64,000 bases of DNA from Ricinus communis. Its lineage: Eukaryota; Streptophyta; Magnoliopsida; Malpighiales; Euphorbiaceae. Positions 10,886 to 22,874 of this stretch are shown here, in pieces. Below the pieces are notes generated by a model. It was not told the origin of the DNA, searched no databases, and saw only the letters and a program-made list of their open reading frames with translations. The stretch covers positions 1,922,001-1,986,000 of the forward strand of contig NC_063263.1 in the NCBI RefSeq assembly GCF_019578655.1, written 5' to 3'. Position 1 is the stretch's first letter; every line of letters begins with the position of its first letter. The translations under genes and the position numbers were made by a program.

Positions 10886-11706
10886 ACAGTTAAAAGTGGC
10901 GGATCACTACATGAGTTTTTTCAGGTTAACTATTCGAAAATTAATTTTAAGGATTACCCAACTTGATTTAGATGGTTTTCTAATTTTTGCAATTTAAGTT
11001 TAGGACCGGATCAAACGAAACCGGATGTCACAACCACGTGGATTCCTCAAATATGAATGGTCTCCCTCGTTATTCAAAACACATAACATCAAGAACATCA
11101 TTACAAAATAGATCAGAAGTTCTGATAGAAGGGAGGTGATATATGGTGGGGTCGTGCAGCCTTTCGAGGGTCTGTATTTGTCACACAGATTCTAGGACCT
11201 CCTCTCCTGTATATGTTCAATTGATGCACTATTATTCACTTTAATAATTGTTATAGAATCAACTTAAATCCTTGTCCCCGTGGGAAGGTTGGGAGATTTG
11301 GAGATTATTCTTAAGTACTACATCATCACCATATAGGGTCATTTTGGTCATTTTGTCCCCAATTTTAAAGGCCTAAAGTACTCTTTACACTCTTCATTTT
11401 GGAATTGCTCTACATGACCCAATTTTTGGAGGTCTTCTAAACCCTTTACTTCTTTAATTGCAGAACTGAAATGATAAAAAAATAGACTTATCAGCTATCT
11501 ATTGATATGTTTTGGAGTTTAATAGATTGTTTGAGCCAATTTCCAATAACCCTTCATCTACTCTTACTGGTTGAAGAAAAATGATTACTCATACACTGAA
11601 GTAATTGACAAGTTTAAGAGATTTCTTACACATAATTGCTCTTTTACATCCTCATCACAACAAAAAAAAAGGGGGGGGGGGGAACCCGCATAGAAGTACA
11701 AATATA
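10886..11706. other. Intergenic and 3' flank of the LysM gene
   Basis: No gene recognised. The right part (roughly 11260-11706) should include the 3' untranslated region of the minus-strand LysM gene. 10886-11040 resembles old repeat sequence and ends in GATGTCACAACC. Confidence 0.4.
11662..11682. repeat. A9G12 homopolymer junction
   Basis: Nine A followed by twelve G on the plus strand, located just downstream of the LysM stop codon, within its presumed 3' UTR (C12T9 in the transcript). Confidence 0.9.
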
Positions 11707-14700
11707 TTACTGAAGAGGATATACACAAAGCAAAAACAGGTGAAGAGAAATTATGAGGAACTTCCAACTCATACCACTACTTGAAGCGTAATTGTCACTG
11801 CCAGAGCCTGTTTCATCAGGAACAAGAGAAGTAAGATGATGATGGTATCAGACACTTATGATCTGTCATTAAGGGTTAGCAATTGCAGATTTTTGGACAT
11901 TATACTATGGAACCCAACATGCTATTTTGTAACATAAAATTAGTTGGGACAGTTAGAAATAGAGCAAACATATATCTATATACCTGGAGTGCTGGCTGGA
12001 CAAGTGGATACAGTGGCAAGTGCTGTCAGGATTGTTTGGTTAGAGAACCCAGCATAGGCACAAGTGGTGGTGTTGCAGCCCGCATTTGTGCTGTTGCCAA
12101 TGGATAGATTATCTGCACCATCACATTTCATGGGAGGACAAGTAGACCAAGTGGAGTTGGCTATTGTAAGCCCAGATGGCTCGCATTGCAATCTGCAGAG
12201 TGAAAGACAAATTACACCGAAATCATAAATTCCAACTGAGCATCTCAACAGGGAAAATGATATTGGAGAAAGACAAAGGCACACTTACATCCAGTTGTTT
12301 GCAGAGTCACACTTGCATCTCACGCAACTATTGGCAGTGAAAGCATAAGTGCCATTAGGAACAAGTAAAGGGTAATCTAATGAGCTAGTGGTCACCGATG
12401 AATTGCAAGCTGCCAATTAACATAAGAACACACCATTACTTCATATGAATAAAAATCACAGAGGCTATTGAAGAAAATGGAGACCACAGTACCCTGCACT
12501 TTCTAAACATTATAGTAATTAGTAATTCTATAAATTACGTCAAAAACAAGAAAAATCAATCTAGAATGGAGCTTGACATGTTTAATACTATCTAATTTAA
12601 TTATCAATATGCAACCACCAGCTTGACCTGGTGATAAGTGCATATCTCAACTTGAATAAGGTCTCAAATTCGAATCTCTTTTTCTTCATTTGTAAATTAA
12701 AATATATATATTTAGCATTACAGGTAAAAGCTGGAACCAACCAACCTATAAATTAACTAAATATTGCAGATTCTTTACAAAGAATTTGTACATCATGATT
12801 TATCAGAGAGATTTGCTACCAACAAGGATTCCTATCCTAAGGTTGATCCACCTATAAAGTTGTGCAATTATCTGCAAGTGCACCACTAGGAAGATGGTTC
12901 CCCACCAAAACACCAACAGTATGCAATAGATAGTAATGCACTATTGAGGTTGTTGAGAGATAGTCCAATAATTAAAATTTGGATTCAAATATTGCTTCCA
13001 GGGGAATTATATCCCACTTTGTTTTTCTATTTAAACAACTGAATTTCACCCTAGTCTCTTTTAACTTCAACGAGACATATAAAGGGCGAGTTTAGCATTG
13101 CCTTTTCTCCACCTGCTTTTGGTTTTTTTCCTTTTCATCATTCTTTCTAAAACTGCTTTTTTGAAATCCGACTTTTGAGAGAAGCATAATAAATTATGAT
13201 TTCTCCAAAAGCAGTTTCAGAGAACAGAAATAATAAAATTCAAAATTTTAAAAGAAAGATTGCAGCACAGCAATGCTAAACTCGCCCAAAAAAGAATCAA
13301 TTTTAAGTGACACTTCAACAAAATCAATATTACTAGATTTTGGTGAAATAATTCCAACTGCAATCTAAACATACAAACTTGTACGAAGCCATAAAAAAAA
13401 ATAATTAGTGAAAGGAAGCATCTTTCCATGGGTAACTATGACCAACCTGACTGACACAACAGGAGCAAGCAACAATGCAACAACATGATGTGTGAAATGA
13501 AACTCAGGACCCACAAATTTACCGGCACCATTTGTTAAAGCTGTAAACTAGAATTTGAATATGTGGGCACAATTTTATAGAATACAAACTAGATACAAAT
13601 AAGATAAGCTTTAATAATTGAAAGTTGAGTAACTCCTATTATTGTTTTCTAATAGTCAATAATTCTCCCCTTTTTAATCTGATCATGAATTGCCACTTTC
13701 TAGCATTTCCAATACTCTATAATTAAGAAAAGTAATAAAATAAATGGATGTGGATAAATTTCTAGAAGAAGTAAAAGGAATTAATGTTAACATACAACCT
13801 TATGAGCACATTCACATTAAATTACTCTTCCTAAAATATCCTAAACCAAATAAATCCTCTGTACAATAAAAATTATGGCACAATAAGCTCATGTGTCTTT
13901 TGCAATTAAGTTACAATTTAACAATATTTCTGAGGCTCCGTCTCATAAATAAGTATAATGTCAAAATAAAAATACTATTTGTCAAATATACTTACTTGTT
14001 AAAGAAAATTATATCCCAAAATTCGACACTATATATAAATTTGAAAAAGTAGGCCCAAAAAACTTAATTTTTCTGATAAATACTTTTCTTTTCAAACATA
14101 AAATAAAATAACACATATACAGAAAAAAGAAATATAATATATATATATATATATAAGGCATGTAAAAGGAAAGAGAGAAAAGAAAGAAAACCTTGGAGAG
14201 GGACATCAAGAATTTGACCAGCTAATAGAGAAGTATCATTAACACCATTATTAAGACTCATAAGAATATCTTTACTAGTGCCATACTCCTCTGCAATCAC
14301 TTCTAACGTACTCCCACTTTCAACAATATGCCCATAATGAACAACTCTTTCACCCCCGACCTCGTCACAGCTACACGGTAACGGAATCCGCAGCTTCTGT
14401 CCAGCCTCAATCACATTAGCATCCGGTATACTGTTAACGGCCGCGATTTCCTGGAACGTCACCAACCCCGAGAACACTTCTCTAGCAATATGATCAAGGA
14501 TGTCGCCGGGTTGGACGATGTAGATTGGTTTACTGTTAGAGATGCCAGTCCCGTTACTACAAATGCATGGGAAAGGGATTTTGATGGTCGTTTGGGCGGG
14601 TACGTTGTTGTTTGATGGGGTCGAGAGAGGGAGGTTGTTAGCGCCTAGGATTGAGCGGAGGTTTTTGACTGAGAAGAGGGTTTTGAGTGATGAGAGGGAT

Positions 14701-14846
14701 GTGGTGTTTGGAGGGATGTAGTCTATTAAGGCGTGACATGTTGATGATGACGATGATGTGCACTTGAAAGGTGCTGAGGTGGATATGGCGAAGAGAACTG
14801 TGAGCAGCAGGAGGTTTAGAAGGAACTCAGTAGATGAGAGTCCCAT
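11707..14846 (-). CDS. LYM2: GPI-anchored LysM protein, LYM2/CEBiP type
   Basis: Plasma-membrane, extracellular LysM protein that binds chitin oligomers; the LYM2 type is linked to chitin-triggered plasmodesmal closure and CEBiP to chitin signalling. Exons (minus): 14846-14192, 12409-12289, 12192-11984, 11807-11707; all introns have GT-AG ends and the sum is 1086 nt, 361 aa plus stop. A signal peptide spans about residues 1-25 (LLNLLLLTVLFA core). LysM domains are seen at about 108-155 (from IYIVQPGD) and 173-217, with a more degenerate N-terminal one before them. CxC pairs lie at 94/96 and 158/160. A Cys-rich region follows (CVRCKCDSANNW, CAYAGFSNQTI). The C-terminus has a Ser/Gly stretch (about 329-342) and a hydrophobic tail, the usual GPI signal. 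Length and tail fit LYM2 (about 350 aa) better than the longer LYM1/LYM3. The 1.78 kb first intron carries a MITE and a SINE-like piece. Confidence 0.92.
12610..12716 (+). mobile_element. Possible tRNA-derived SINE fragment in LYM2 intron 1
   Basis: CTTGACCTGGTGATAAGTGC resembles the A box of plant SINEs, and GGTCTCAAATTCGAATCTC about 35 bp later resembles a B box (consensus GGTTCGAnnCC). A T-rich and A/T tail follows. No target duplication was established, so this is tentative. Confidence 0.45.
13084..13287. mobile_element. 204-bp MITE in LYM2 intron 1
   Basis: An 18-bp perfect terminal inverted repeat GGGCGAGTTTAGCATTGC at the left and its reverse complement at the right (ending CTCGCCC at 13287). 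A second inner inverted pair CTGCTTTTGG/CCAAAAGCAG lies at about 13112 and 13207. The element could fold over almost its whole length. The TIR is typical of abundant plant MITEs; the superfamily is not settled. Confidence 0.85.
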
Positions 14847-15060
14847 TTTTTGTGGGTCTGTGTGAGTGGATTGGCTGAATATTGATGGGATTTTGAAGAG
14901 GAAGAAGAAGAAGAAGAAGAAGAAGGGTAGATTTGGGGATTGTGATATGTGGAGGAAGAAAATGACTGGAGTACAGAGAGAGAGAGAGAGGAGACTTTGA
15001 GCAGACTTTTGAATTTTCTCTGTGAGTAGGGTACTGTGACGGTCCCGTGTTTTTGGTCTT
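14847..15060 (-). promoter_or_regulatory. LYM2 5' UTR and proximal upstream region
   Basis: On the coding (minus) strand this region is pyrimidine-rich, with a CTT run (14898-14927 on the plus strand as GAA) and a CT run (about 14977-14990). Such pyrimidine tracts are common around plant transcription starts and leaders. No clear TATA box was assigned. Confidence 0.5.
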
Positions 15061-16414
15061 ATTTTGTTATTTATGTTTACACGGTTGGGCTGGCCATGGA
15101 TATTATTGAGTGCGGTCCTCTATGTTCTGTATTCCAATTCTTTTAACTCTGTTTTTGTGTTTCCGTGAATTCACACGGCCTTCCCTTAAAAAAATATTAA
15201 AAAGTGAGTTCACATTATGGCAATCAGAACAAAGAAAAGGGTATATATAGTTTATTCCTTTGGAGTTTCAATTTTTAAAGATGATTCGATGTGGATATAT
15301 TGAGAGTGTAAAACTCATTGATATATGACATGTTTATTTTTTTAGATTTAGGGGAAAATATATGGGTTTTGATTTTTCTTTTAATTTCAAGTATCTGATT
15401 TATTCTGAATAAATTGATTAATCTGTTAGCAAACTTAAGTATATTATCATAACATTTCTAGTTAGCTATGTCACTCCTATATGACAAAAGAAAAAAATGA
15501 ATGTCTCGAGAGCACCATATTAGTAACACAAGTCACCCGCGTTAAGAAAATGTAAATTACCTCAGTAAATATTAGGAGTCTTATTGCAATATATTTAACT
15601 TTATATTAAAAACCTAAATTAATTGGTTAGAAAACGAATCACATATTTAAAATTGCAATATATTTTTTTTTTATTTAACAAATCTGGTGGGAATTGAAGG
15701 TTTTTAAGAGCAATACGGTGGGCGAATCCAGCAGCACCAGAGTAAATATATCTAATTATCTCTCACTTTTCAATTTAAATTCAATTAACAAATGAACTCA
15801 AAATTCATTTGAATTCCAATTAAGTAATCGATTTGTGGTGGCTAAAGAAGAAAGGAGAGTAAACAGAAATGCGTCATGGGAAACACCCAGCTATTTTCTT
15901 TGGGAAGTAGAAGAGGCGCGTGGAGAGTTAATTAAAGGATTCTCTTTATATTGGGTCAAATACACAAAAATATTTGGTCTAATACACACCAACTAGTTTC
16001 TGTTTTTTTCTTTTATTATATGAAAGCCCCTTTATTAATAAGATTAATTATTTTTTTATTAGTTAAAAAACTAAATCAGTAATTTAAAATTAATTTTATG
16101 ATCAAGATATAATAAAATTTTATTTTTAACATAAGTTGATTTAGTGTCTAATTAAAATGATAAATTTAATATATTTTTATTTAGCATGATTTCATCCTAA
16201 GAATTTTAAACGTATTAAAAATATTTATTTTTTGTTAATATTATTAAATTATTAGTTTAAATAAAATAAATAATTAAAATTTATTAGTTTTATTAGATAT
16301 TGAAATTAAATTATATTATAAATAAAATTTTACCTGTATTAATCTCGTTTAAATAGCTCATATAAAATTCTATTTTTAATCTATAAGATTATTATGATTT
16401 CCTTTATTGACAGT
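15061..16414. other. AT-rich intergenic, no gene recognised
   Basis: About 1.35 kb with no convincing ORF. It forms the distal upstream region of the minus-strand LysM gene. Confidence 0.5.
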
Positions 16415-18523
16415 GACTTTTCAACTTAACAGGAACACGCTAACTAGTCCTAGAGATTAGCACGGACATAGGAGTTATCACCCAGATAATTCTCCGAAAT
16501 ACTTTTACGAATTGAGTGATGTTTTTCGATTCTATAAGAAAATTTCGCTACATCCAGATATGGACCCGAAAGCCAACTTCTTTATTTGTGTATCCTTTTT
16601 TTAATTTTATTGTTTAATGGGTTATTCTCTATAAATGCTCAATTATATTTTTATAAGCATCTATTTACAGCATGTGAGGTCCACCTGAGCCCATTATAAT
16701 GATTAATCTAATTAACTATTCAATTATATACAAAGGTCCATCTAAATCTAGCCTAATTATAAATTATATTTTTATTACTAAACTTTTAACCTAAATGGAC
16801 TACTTTTTATATGTTGAGACCCAATTTGGTGACCTTATTATGAGTGAGCCCATTTGATTAATTAATATATGGTAAAAGCCACTAAGTCTATATGGATTTT
16901 AATTTAAATCAAATTTATCATCTTGTTAGCCTAATAGACTACAATATCATGTTAAGGTCTAATTTTTAACCCTAATATCTACATTTCTAATTTTTAATTA
17001 GGCAATCAAATTGGCAGGTATTTAGCATACATCAAAAATAAAGTAAAAAAAATATAAAAAATTAAATTTAACTATTACAATCCTACTACAATTAAAAGAT
17101 TTTAAAAAATAATTAAACTAAGTTACAGTATACAAGAATTGCCAAAAAAATAACAAAAATCTGAAATAGGAAAAAATAGTTGCATAGCTGATTGGAATGA
17201 GGAATAGAGTCGATCAGCTTTAAGGTTTAATTTTGGATATGTTGCTTGTTTCCTTGATTTTCCTCACCTAAAAGCTGATTTTTGACATGCACAAATAAAA
17301 ATTAGCTAATACATGTAATTAACGAGGTAAAAGCATAAAACTCAATTAAATAAAATCAAATTATATAAAAATTAAAAACTAATGAAAAACAGAGACTTGA
17401 TCATGGAAAACTCTAAACTTAATCATGTATGCCTAAAATTTAAACTAATTACATTATTTTATAAAAATATTAATCTAATATATAACCCTAATCTTTCAAA
17501 TCATTAGATCCAAAACCCTAATGAAAACATATTATCAGATTTCAAAATCCAGCATGGTCGCATTATCATATTCTAAAAAAGCATACATAACCATGGAAAA
17601 CACACACTAGAAAATCCTAAATCATGTTAACATCAATAAAAATCCTAAATAATTTTTATAAAACCATAAAAGAAATAGAAGAGATATTGATGATGCAAAT
17701 TTTTGAAATCCTTAGATTATCATCTATGATCCTCAAGTCTCTAGAGATAATGAGGAAGTTGAATCAAAGATTGGATATGAATCCAATATTTTTCTAGGGT
17801 TTGATTAAGTATTTGAAGGTTAGAAAAAGGGTTACTGAAAATCTCTATTATTCTAAGAAAGTTTTCTAATTCTGAGTTCTTTCTTCACTGACTGCCTATT
17901 GACTGCCTAAAAATTCTCTATTTTAATTCGTCAACATAGCTAACCATAGATCTAGGATGCAATGTTCTATTTATAGGCTTAGGATTTAGAAAATCTTAGA
18001 TTGATAATATCATATATTAAAGAAAATAAATTTTTATTTATTTATTGGATGTTCAGTTAAATAAATATCCATTTAAAATTTAAATAATTTATTAATAAAA
18101 TCTTCTAGAATGCACTTTTGATATTTTAAATTGACTAAACACATAAAACGACACAGAAATTTGAAACATAAACCAATCGAGACTGTGTAGAGAGCTAATA
18201 AGTTCTATGTTGTGCCGATCGGCTCTATGTACAGCTGAATCGACTATATGCAGAGACGATTCGTTTCAGGAGTTAAAAAGTTATAAAAAAATTTGTAATC
18301 TAGTCTCTAAACTTTCAAAAACTACTATTTCATCTCTCAAATTTAATTTTTCCTGTCAATTAGATCTAAATTGATTTTAAAAAAGCAATTTCGATTCAAT
18401 TATTTATAACCCTAGTTAGAATTTGCATGTCCTCAACCTTTTAAGACTTGAGAAAGACAATAATTTTTATCATTGAATTTTTCGTAATTCTCTCGATAAC
18501 TAAATTCAAAAAATAGGTGTTGA
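16415..18523 (+). repeat. Dispersed repeat, copy B, with longer downstream part
   Basis: The first 0.6 kb matches copy A (805-1445). The following sequence, to AGGTGTTGACAC at 18523, lacks protein coding sequence and has the feel of the non-coding body of a retroelement derivative: many CCCTAAT-type tracts, a repeated GACTGCCTATTGACTGCCTA at about 17890, and an abrupt change in composition at 18523. Both copies are in the same orientation but the genes between them show they are separate insertions. Confidence 0.5.
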
Positions 18524-19110
18524 CACTCTTATGTACTAATTCTCTAGCTAACTTCTAGACTTTCTGCAAAATGGATTTTATCATTTTCCCTCACATATTT
18601 TTAAAAGATAGTAATCTTCCCACTAGAATTTTCTCAAAGTAAAACATTTTCATATGAGGCGCAGATTCCAGTTGCAGGACTTGATCTAAGCACTGTAATC
18701 TTTTCAGTCTTTTATATTAACTCTTCTTGAGACGACTTACTCGCTTCCTCCATGACGTGCTACCTTTCACACACCCCCGCCCACCAAACATTAACTGCTC
18801 CTAAGAGCCCGAGAAAAACAGAGGATAGAACTTCCACCTCCCCCGACAAAACGAACACGAGAAATAAATGAGTTGTAACACTATAGAGAACAGAGACAGG
18901 ACAAAAGATTCAAGACCAGAAGCCCTAAACCATATTAACATACACTAACCAACACAGCATAAGTGAAACGGGGATCCAAGAAAAGAGTCTAGATTGACTC
19001 ACGAGAGAACTCCAAACCAGGGAGACTTCAATTTACACCTGAGTTGTTGAGACTTGAAAAAAGAAGAAAAAGAAAAAGAAAAAGTGGAATCAAGTATGTT
19101 TTTGTGGAGA
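18524..19110. other. GC-richer island with promoter/leader-like traits, no gene identified
   Basis: Composition rises clearly above the flanks. Read on the minus strand it has a TATA-like TATATTTTAAATA at about 19130-19145, a pyrimidine tract (CTTTTT repeats, 19056-19084), and then an ATG in CGTCATGGAGG at 18753 opening a 13-codon frame that stops at 18712; a possible GT donor (GCGAGTAAGT) lies within it. This could be the 5' end of a gene cut off by the repeat ending at 18523. No protein homology was recognised. Confidence 0.35.
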
Positions 19111-20649
19111 AGAAGAAACAAAGAATAACTGGGTATTTAAAATATATTAAATTTTTTAATTAACTTTTGGACATAACTCGGTCAATGGAAATTACAGTTA
19201 TCCATATGATAATATTTTTGATGGAGAAGAAGGCAAGTGATGTTTCACCAGACGCATGAAACAGAATTTAATAAACGGAATCTATGGAACAGGGTTGAGA
19301 AATAAATGATGGTTCTATTCAATAATCAAAAGATAATAAATTGGTCCACATTAAGGAATTAATAATGAAGAGAAATGTCAAACATTTTGAATAAGCTTGT
19401 TCGACTTTGAATACTTTTTCCATTACTATGAGTGTTGGACCATCCACCTAATTTGATCCACATCAGTATGAACATACCCATGTTATGAAACTTCAGTCCA
19501 TATTTTCTTATTTTCTTAAAGCTTTTAACTCTTGCCATCTCAGCATTTGAAACTTAGCTGGAATGATAAAAGTGTTTATTCTTTTAAGAGTGAGTTTAAG
19601 TTTTCTCATTCACAGTATAGTCACGTTTTGAAATTGTTATATCATAGACCGTCCATAATTCATTATGTATTAAACACGTAATATTAGAAATTGTCTTAAA
19701 CTACACATGTTATTTTTTCTTTCACCATGTTTCATCTTTTCATTTTCTTAATATATTTTTATTAATAATTTATTATTACACTTTTTATTTTAATTTTATA
19801 TTTCTTTTTTATTTTAATTTTATATTTCTTTCTTTTATAATACTAAATTTATCTTTTAGTAATATGCTAGTATTTTATAATGAATTATCATATATTAAGA
19901 TAAAATTTTATACGTATGATTTATGCATGTATGCTAGTAGTATGCTAATATTGTCCTTTCTCAATAAAATATGATAGTATTTTCAATTATTTTACAAAAA
20001 ATAAAATTTAATCATATTTTATTTATATTATATTTTAAATTAAATTGCATTTTATTTCACCAACTTTAAATTTTAGTTATTATATAGCAATACTTTACTT
20101 TTTAAAATTTAAAAAATAAATAATAAAATTAAAATTAATAATTTTATATTCATAATTTTAAAGTACAAAACACAGTTATAGTTATGAATACAAATTTAAT
20201 AGTAATAACTATAAACATCAATCATAAAATTATAGACTTGAAAGTTAATAACATGTTCATAGATTATAAACTATATGTTCATTACACGTATTCTTGATGT
20301 TTATATAATAGTCTAAGAATTCATTAAATAAATATAGGTCCGTAGGTTAAAAATAAAAAAATTCATAAAATAATAAATTGTAGATTCATTACATATACAC
20401 ATGATATTCATATATTATACTTTAAAATTCTATTATTTTAAAAAAATTTATATATTAACTAATAAATTTACAGTTTACAGATGATGAATCTATACCTAGT
20501 ATTTAATGTACTTATAAGTAATACTTAATGATCTTGTTACTTATAACTATATTTAACAGTAAATCTTCAATGAACTTATACCATACTACTAATGAACCTA
20601 CAATTTGTATTTAATGAACCTACAACTTGCCAAATATGAATATGTATTA
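19111..20649. other. AT-rich intergenic, no gene recognised
   Basis: No coding signal. 20160-20640 has several loosely repeated AATGAACNTAC / TGTTCATTA phrases, similar in style to the interior of the element in the GPAT9 last intron, but not enough to define a repeat. Confidence 0.45.
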
Positions 20650-21444
20650 GGGATAATTATAATTTTAATGTCTTGACTTTTTTATTTTTTTATTTTAACG
20701 TATGAAATTTTTTATTCAATCTAATGTTTGAACCTGCTAATTTTTATATATTATAGTCTCTTACAGATTTTATAAGTTAATGCAATAATTTAACTCATTT
20801 TACACATGAAATGACTTAAATATACTTATTCGTCGTTACAATTTTTTCTATTTCTTCTTTCCTTTTCTTCTTATTTTTTTAACTTTTCTAATTTTTTATT
20901 AATTTTTTTATTTTAGCACTAAAAGAATATTAGATTAATTTTTTTTAATTTTTATCATTTTTTTTAAAAACTTTTTTCATCATCTTTTTATCTCTAAAAA
21001 TTAATCTGTTAAGAACACTTAAAACCTTCCTCTTTCTCCTCTTATTATTTTGAGGTAAAAAAATATATTTTATTTTATCTTTTGAGGTGAATGCATGAAA
21101 ATAAAAGAATATGAAAATATTATTTTATCTTTTTCAAGTATTATTTTAATAAATGAAAAGATAAAATAATTGTATTTTTTTTATTTTTTGAGAAACAAAT
21201 GAAATATAAAAAAAGTTGTGCTGAAAATGGATAAGAATAAGAAAAAATGACATTATTTTAAATGAGAGTATTTAAGTCAATTTACTATTCAAAATAAATC
21301 AAATAAGTACTTTAACTTGTAAAACTGGCTAAAGACATTATATTGAATATTTTTAGCAGGTTCAAACACTTAATTAAACAAAGAATAATTTAGAAATCAA
21401 AATAGAAAAAAGAAAAGTTAAACCACCAAATTTCTAATTTTTCC
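20650..21444. mobile_element. Non-autonomous TIR element, about 0.8 kb
   Basis: The left 190 bp and the reverse complement of the right 190 bp align: shared blocks include GTTTGAACCTGCTAA, ATAATGTC/ATAGTCTC, TTTTA(C/T)AAGTTAA and TGACTTAAATA. The identity is moderate (an old element). There is no coding content; the interior is A/T-rich with TTCTTC and AAAGAT runs. The possible target duplication is weak (TATGTATTA / TATTTTATA). A MULE-like origin is inferred from the long TIRs. Confidence 0.6.
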
Positions 21445-22874
21445 TATTTTATAAGAATGCAAAAAAAAAAAAAAACTACTCATAAAAATATTAAGATCTA
21501 TAAATAAAAATTACATTAAAAAAATTTATGCTGAAAGAAATTAATTCTTTACTTTTTATATTAATATTTCTAATACTAAAATTAATATTAAAAGAATTAA
21601 ATAAATACAAAAACTCAATTACTAATGTAATATTTTTCTTACATAAATTAATATAATTTTAATTAGAAGAATGAAACGAATAAAAAAAACTCAACTATTA
21701 ATGTAATTTTTCTTAAAATATGAAAATATTTTTAATTATCTCTTTTATGCAGAAAAAATACAATTTCAAGTGCAAGTAATATAAACAAAATAAAACACCA
21801 AAAATATATGTACAAAACATGCATATTTTATATTTATAATTTGGCATTCGACAAAGTTGGATATATTTATTAATTATCTATTTTTTAAATACTGCTTTTT
21901 TACATTTTTATTAAAATACATTACGATTGTTTTTAAATTTTTATTTTATTATTTTATTAAGAAATAGCTAAAAAAAATTTTAAAAATTAATACTGTATTT
22001 TTTAAAAAGACTAAAAAATTTATATTTTTAATATTTTCATACAGTAAAAATAAAATAAAAAATTTACACCGTATTTTTATTGGAAAAAAAAAATATGAAT
22101 ATTATTATTATTTTTCTACTATCAATAAAGTTCATGTTTTGAACTTAGAACTATGATGCATTATGTCTCTAAATCCAGAATATAATTTATTTACATCTTA
22201 TTCCCCTCCCATGAATAAATAAATTAAAATAAAAGCTTTACACATCAATTGTGAAGACACTTTAGAAGTCGAGCTAAAATAAAATAAAATAACAACTGCT
22301 TCTGCTAAGCCTTTTGAACACACAACTGCATAACCACCACAGTTCAAGTCCCCATGCCAAAACCTCCTCTGATAGCAACGCAAAGATGTTATGGAACCAA
22401 ACTCCGTGAAGGAACAACTGCAGAACGGCCATAATTATCATTGTGGTGCATATGTACAACTTCACATCATAATTCCTATTAGCTTAACAAGTCAATCGTG
22501 AATAAGAACAAAATTGTAATGCAGGGCAGGTTCCATTCATATACAGGAAAACTGACATTTGACTTGCATCAGAAACTTTGCCTAACATGCCCACAAAAGT
22601 CGTGCATCCAGACATGCTCCAGGCACAAAACTGTGAAAGAAAAAAAACAACAACAAAGCGTTTCCCATGGCCTTGTGTACCGATGAAAACAAAATCTATG
22701 AGAAAAGAACGGTAACATCAAGTTTTCTTAAAATCTGCTTCTACTTTAAATCCATTCCCTTACAGATTGCTACAGATCGAAGTCTGCAATTGAATTACAA
22801 GGATGACAAGTGCATTATCATGACCCTACTTGGTTAAACAAAACCACAGAGGACCCAAAGCACAAATATATATA
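21445..22874. other. AT-rich intergenic merging into GPAT9 3' UTR
   Basis: 21445-22200 is extremely AT-rich with no gene. 22200-22874 has a more balanced composition and probably holds the 3' UTR of the minus-strand GPAT9 gene. Short frames here do not resemble proteins. Confidence 0.45.

Noticed and set aside
14009..14191. Extension of LYM2 exon 1 into a Phe/Tyr-rich tail
   Set aside because: This is intron sequence (AT microsatellite); splicing at 14192 to 12409 restores the conserved Cys-rich domain.
805..17030. The two dispersed repeat copies as LTRs of one 16-kb element
   Set aside because: The intervening DNA holds an independent Copia nest and an intact host gene, no primer site follows copy A, and copy B continues into sequence that is absent after copy A.
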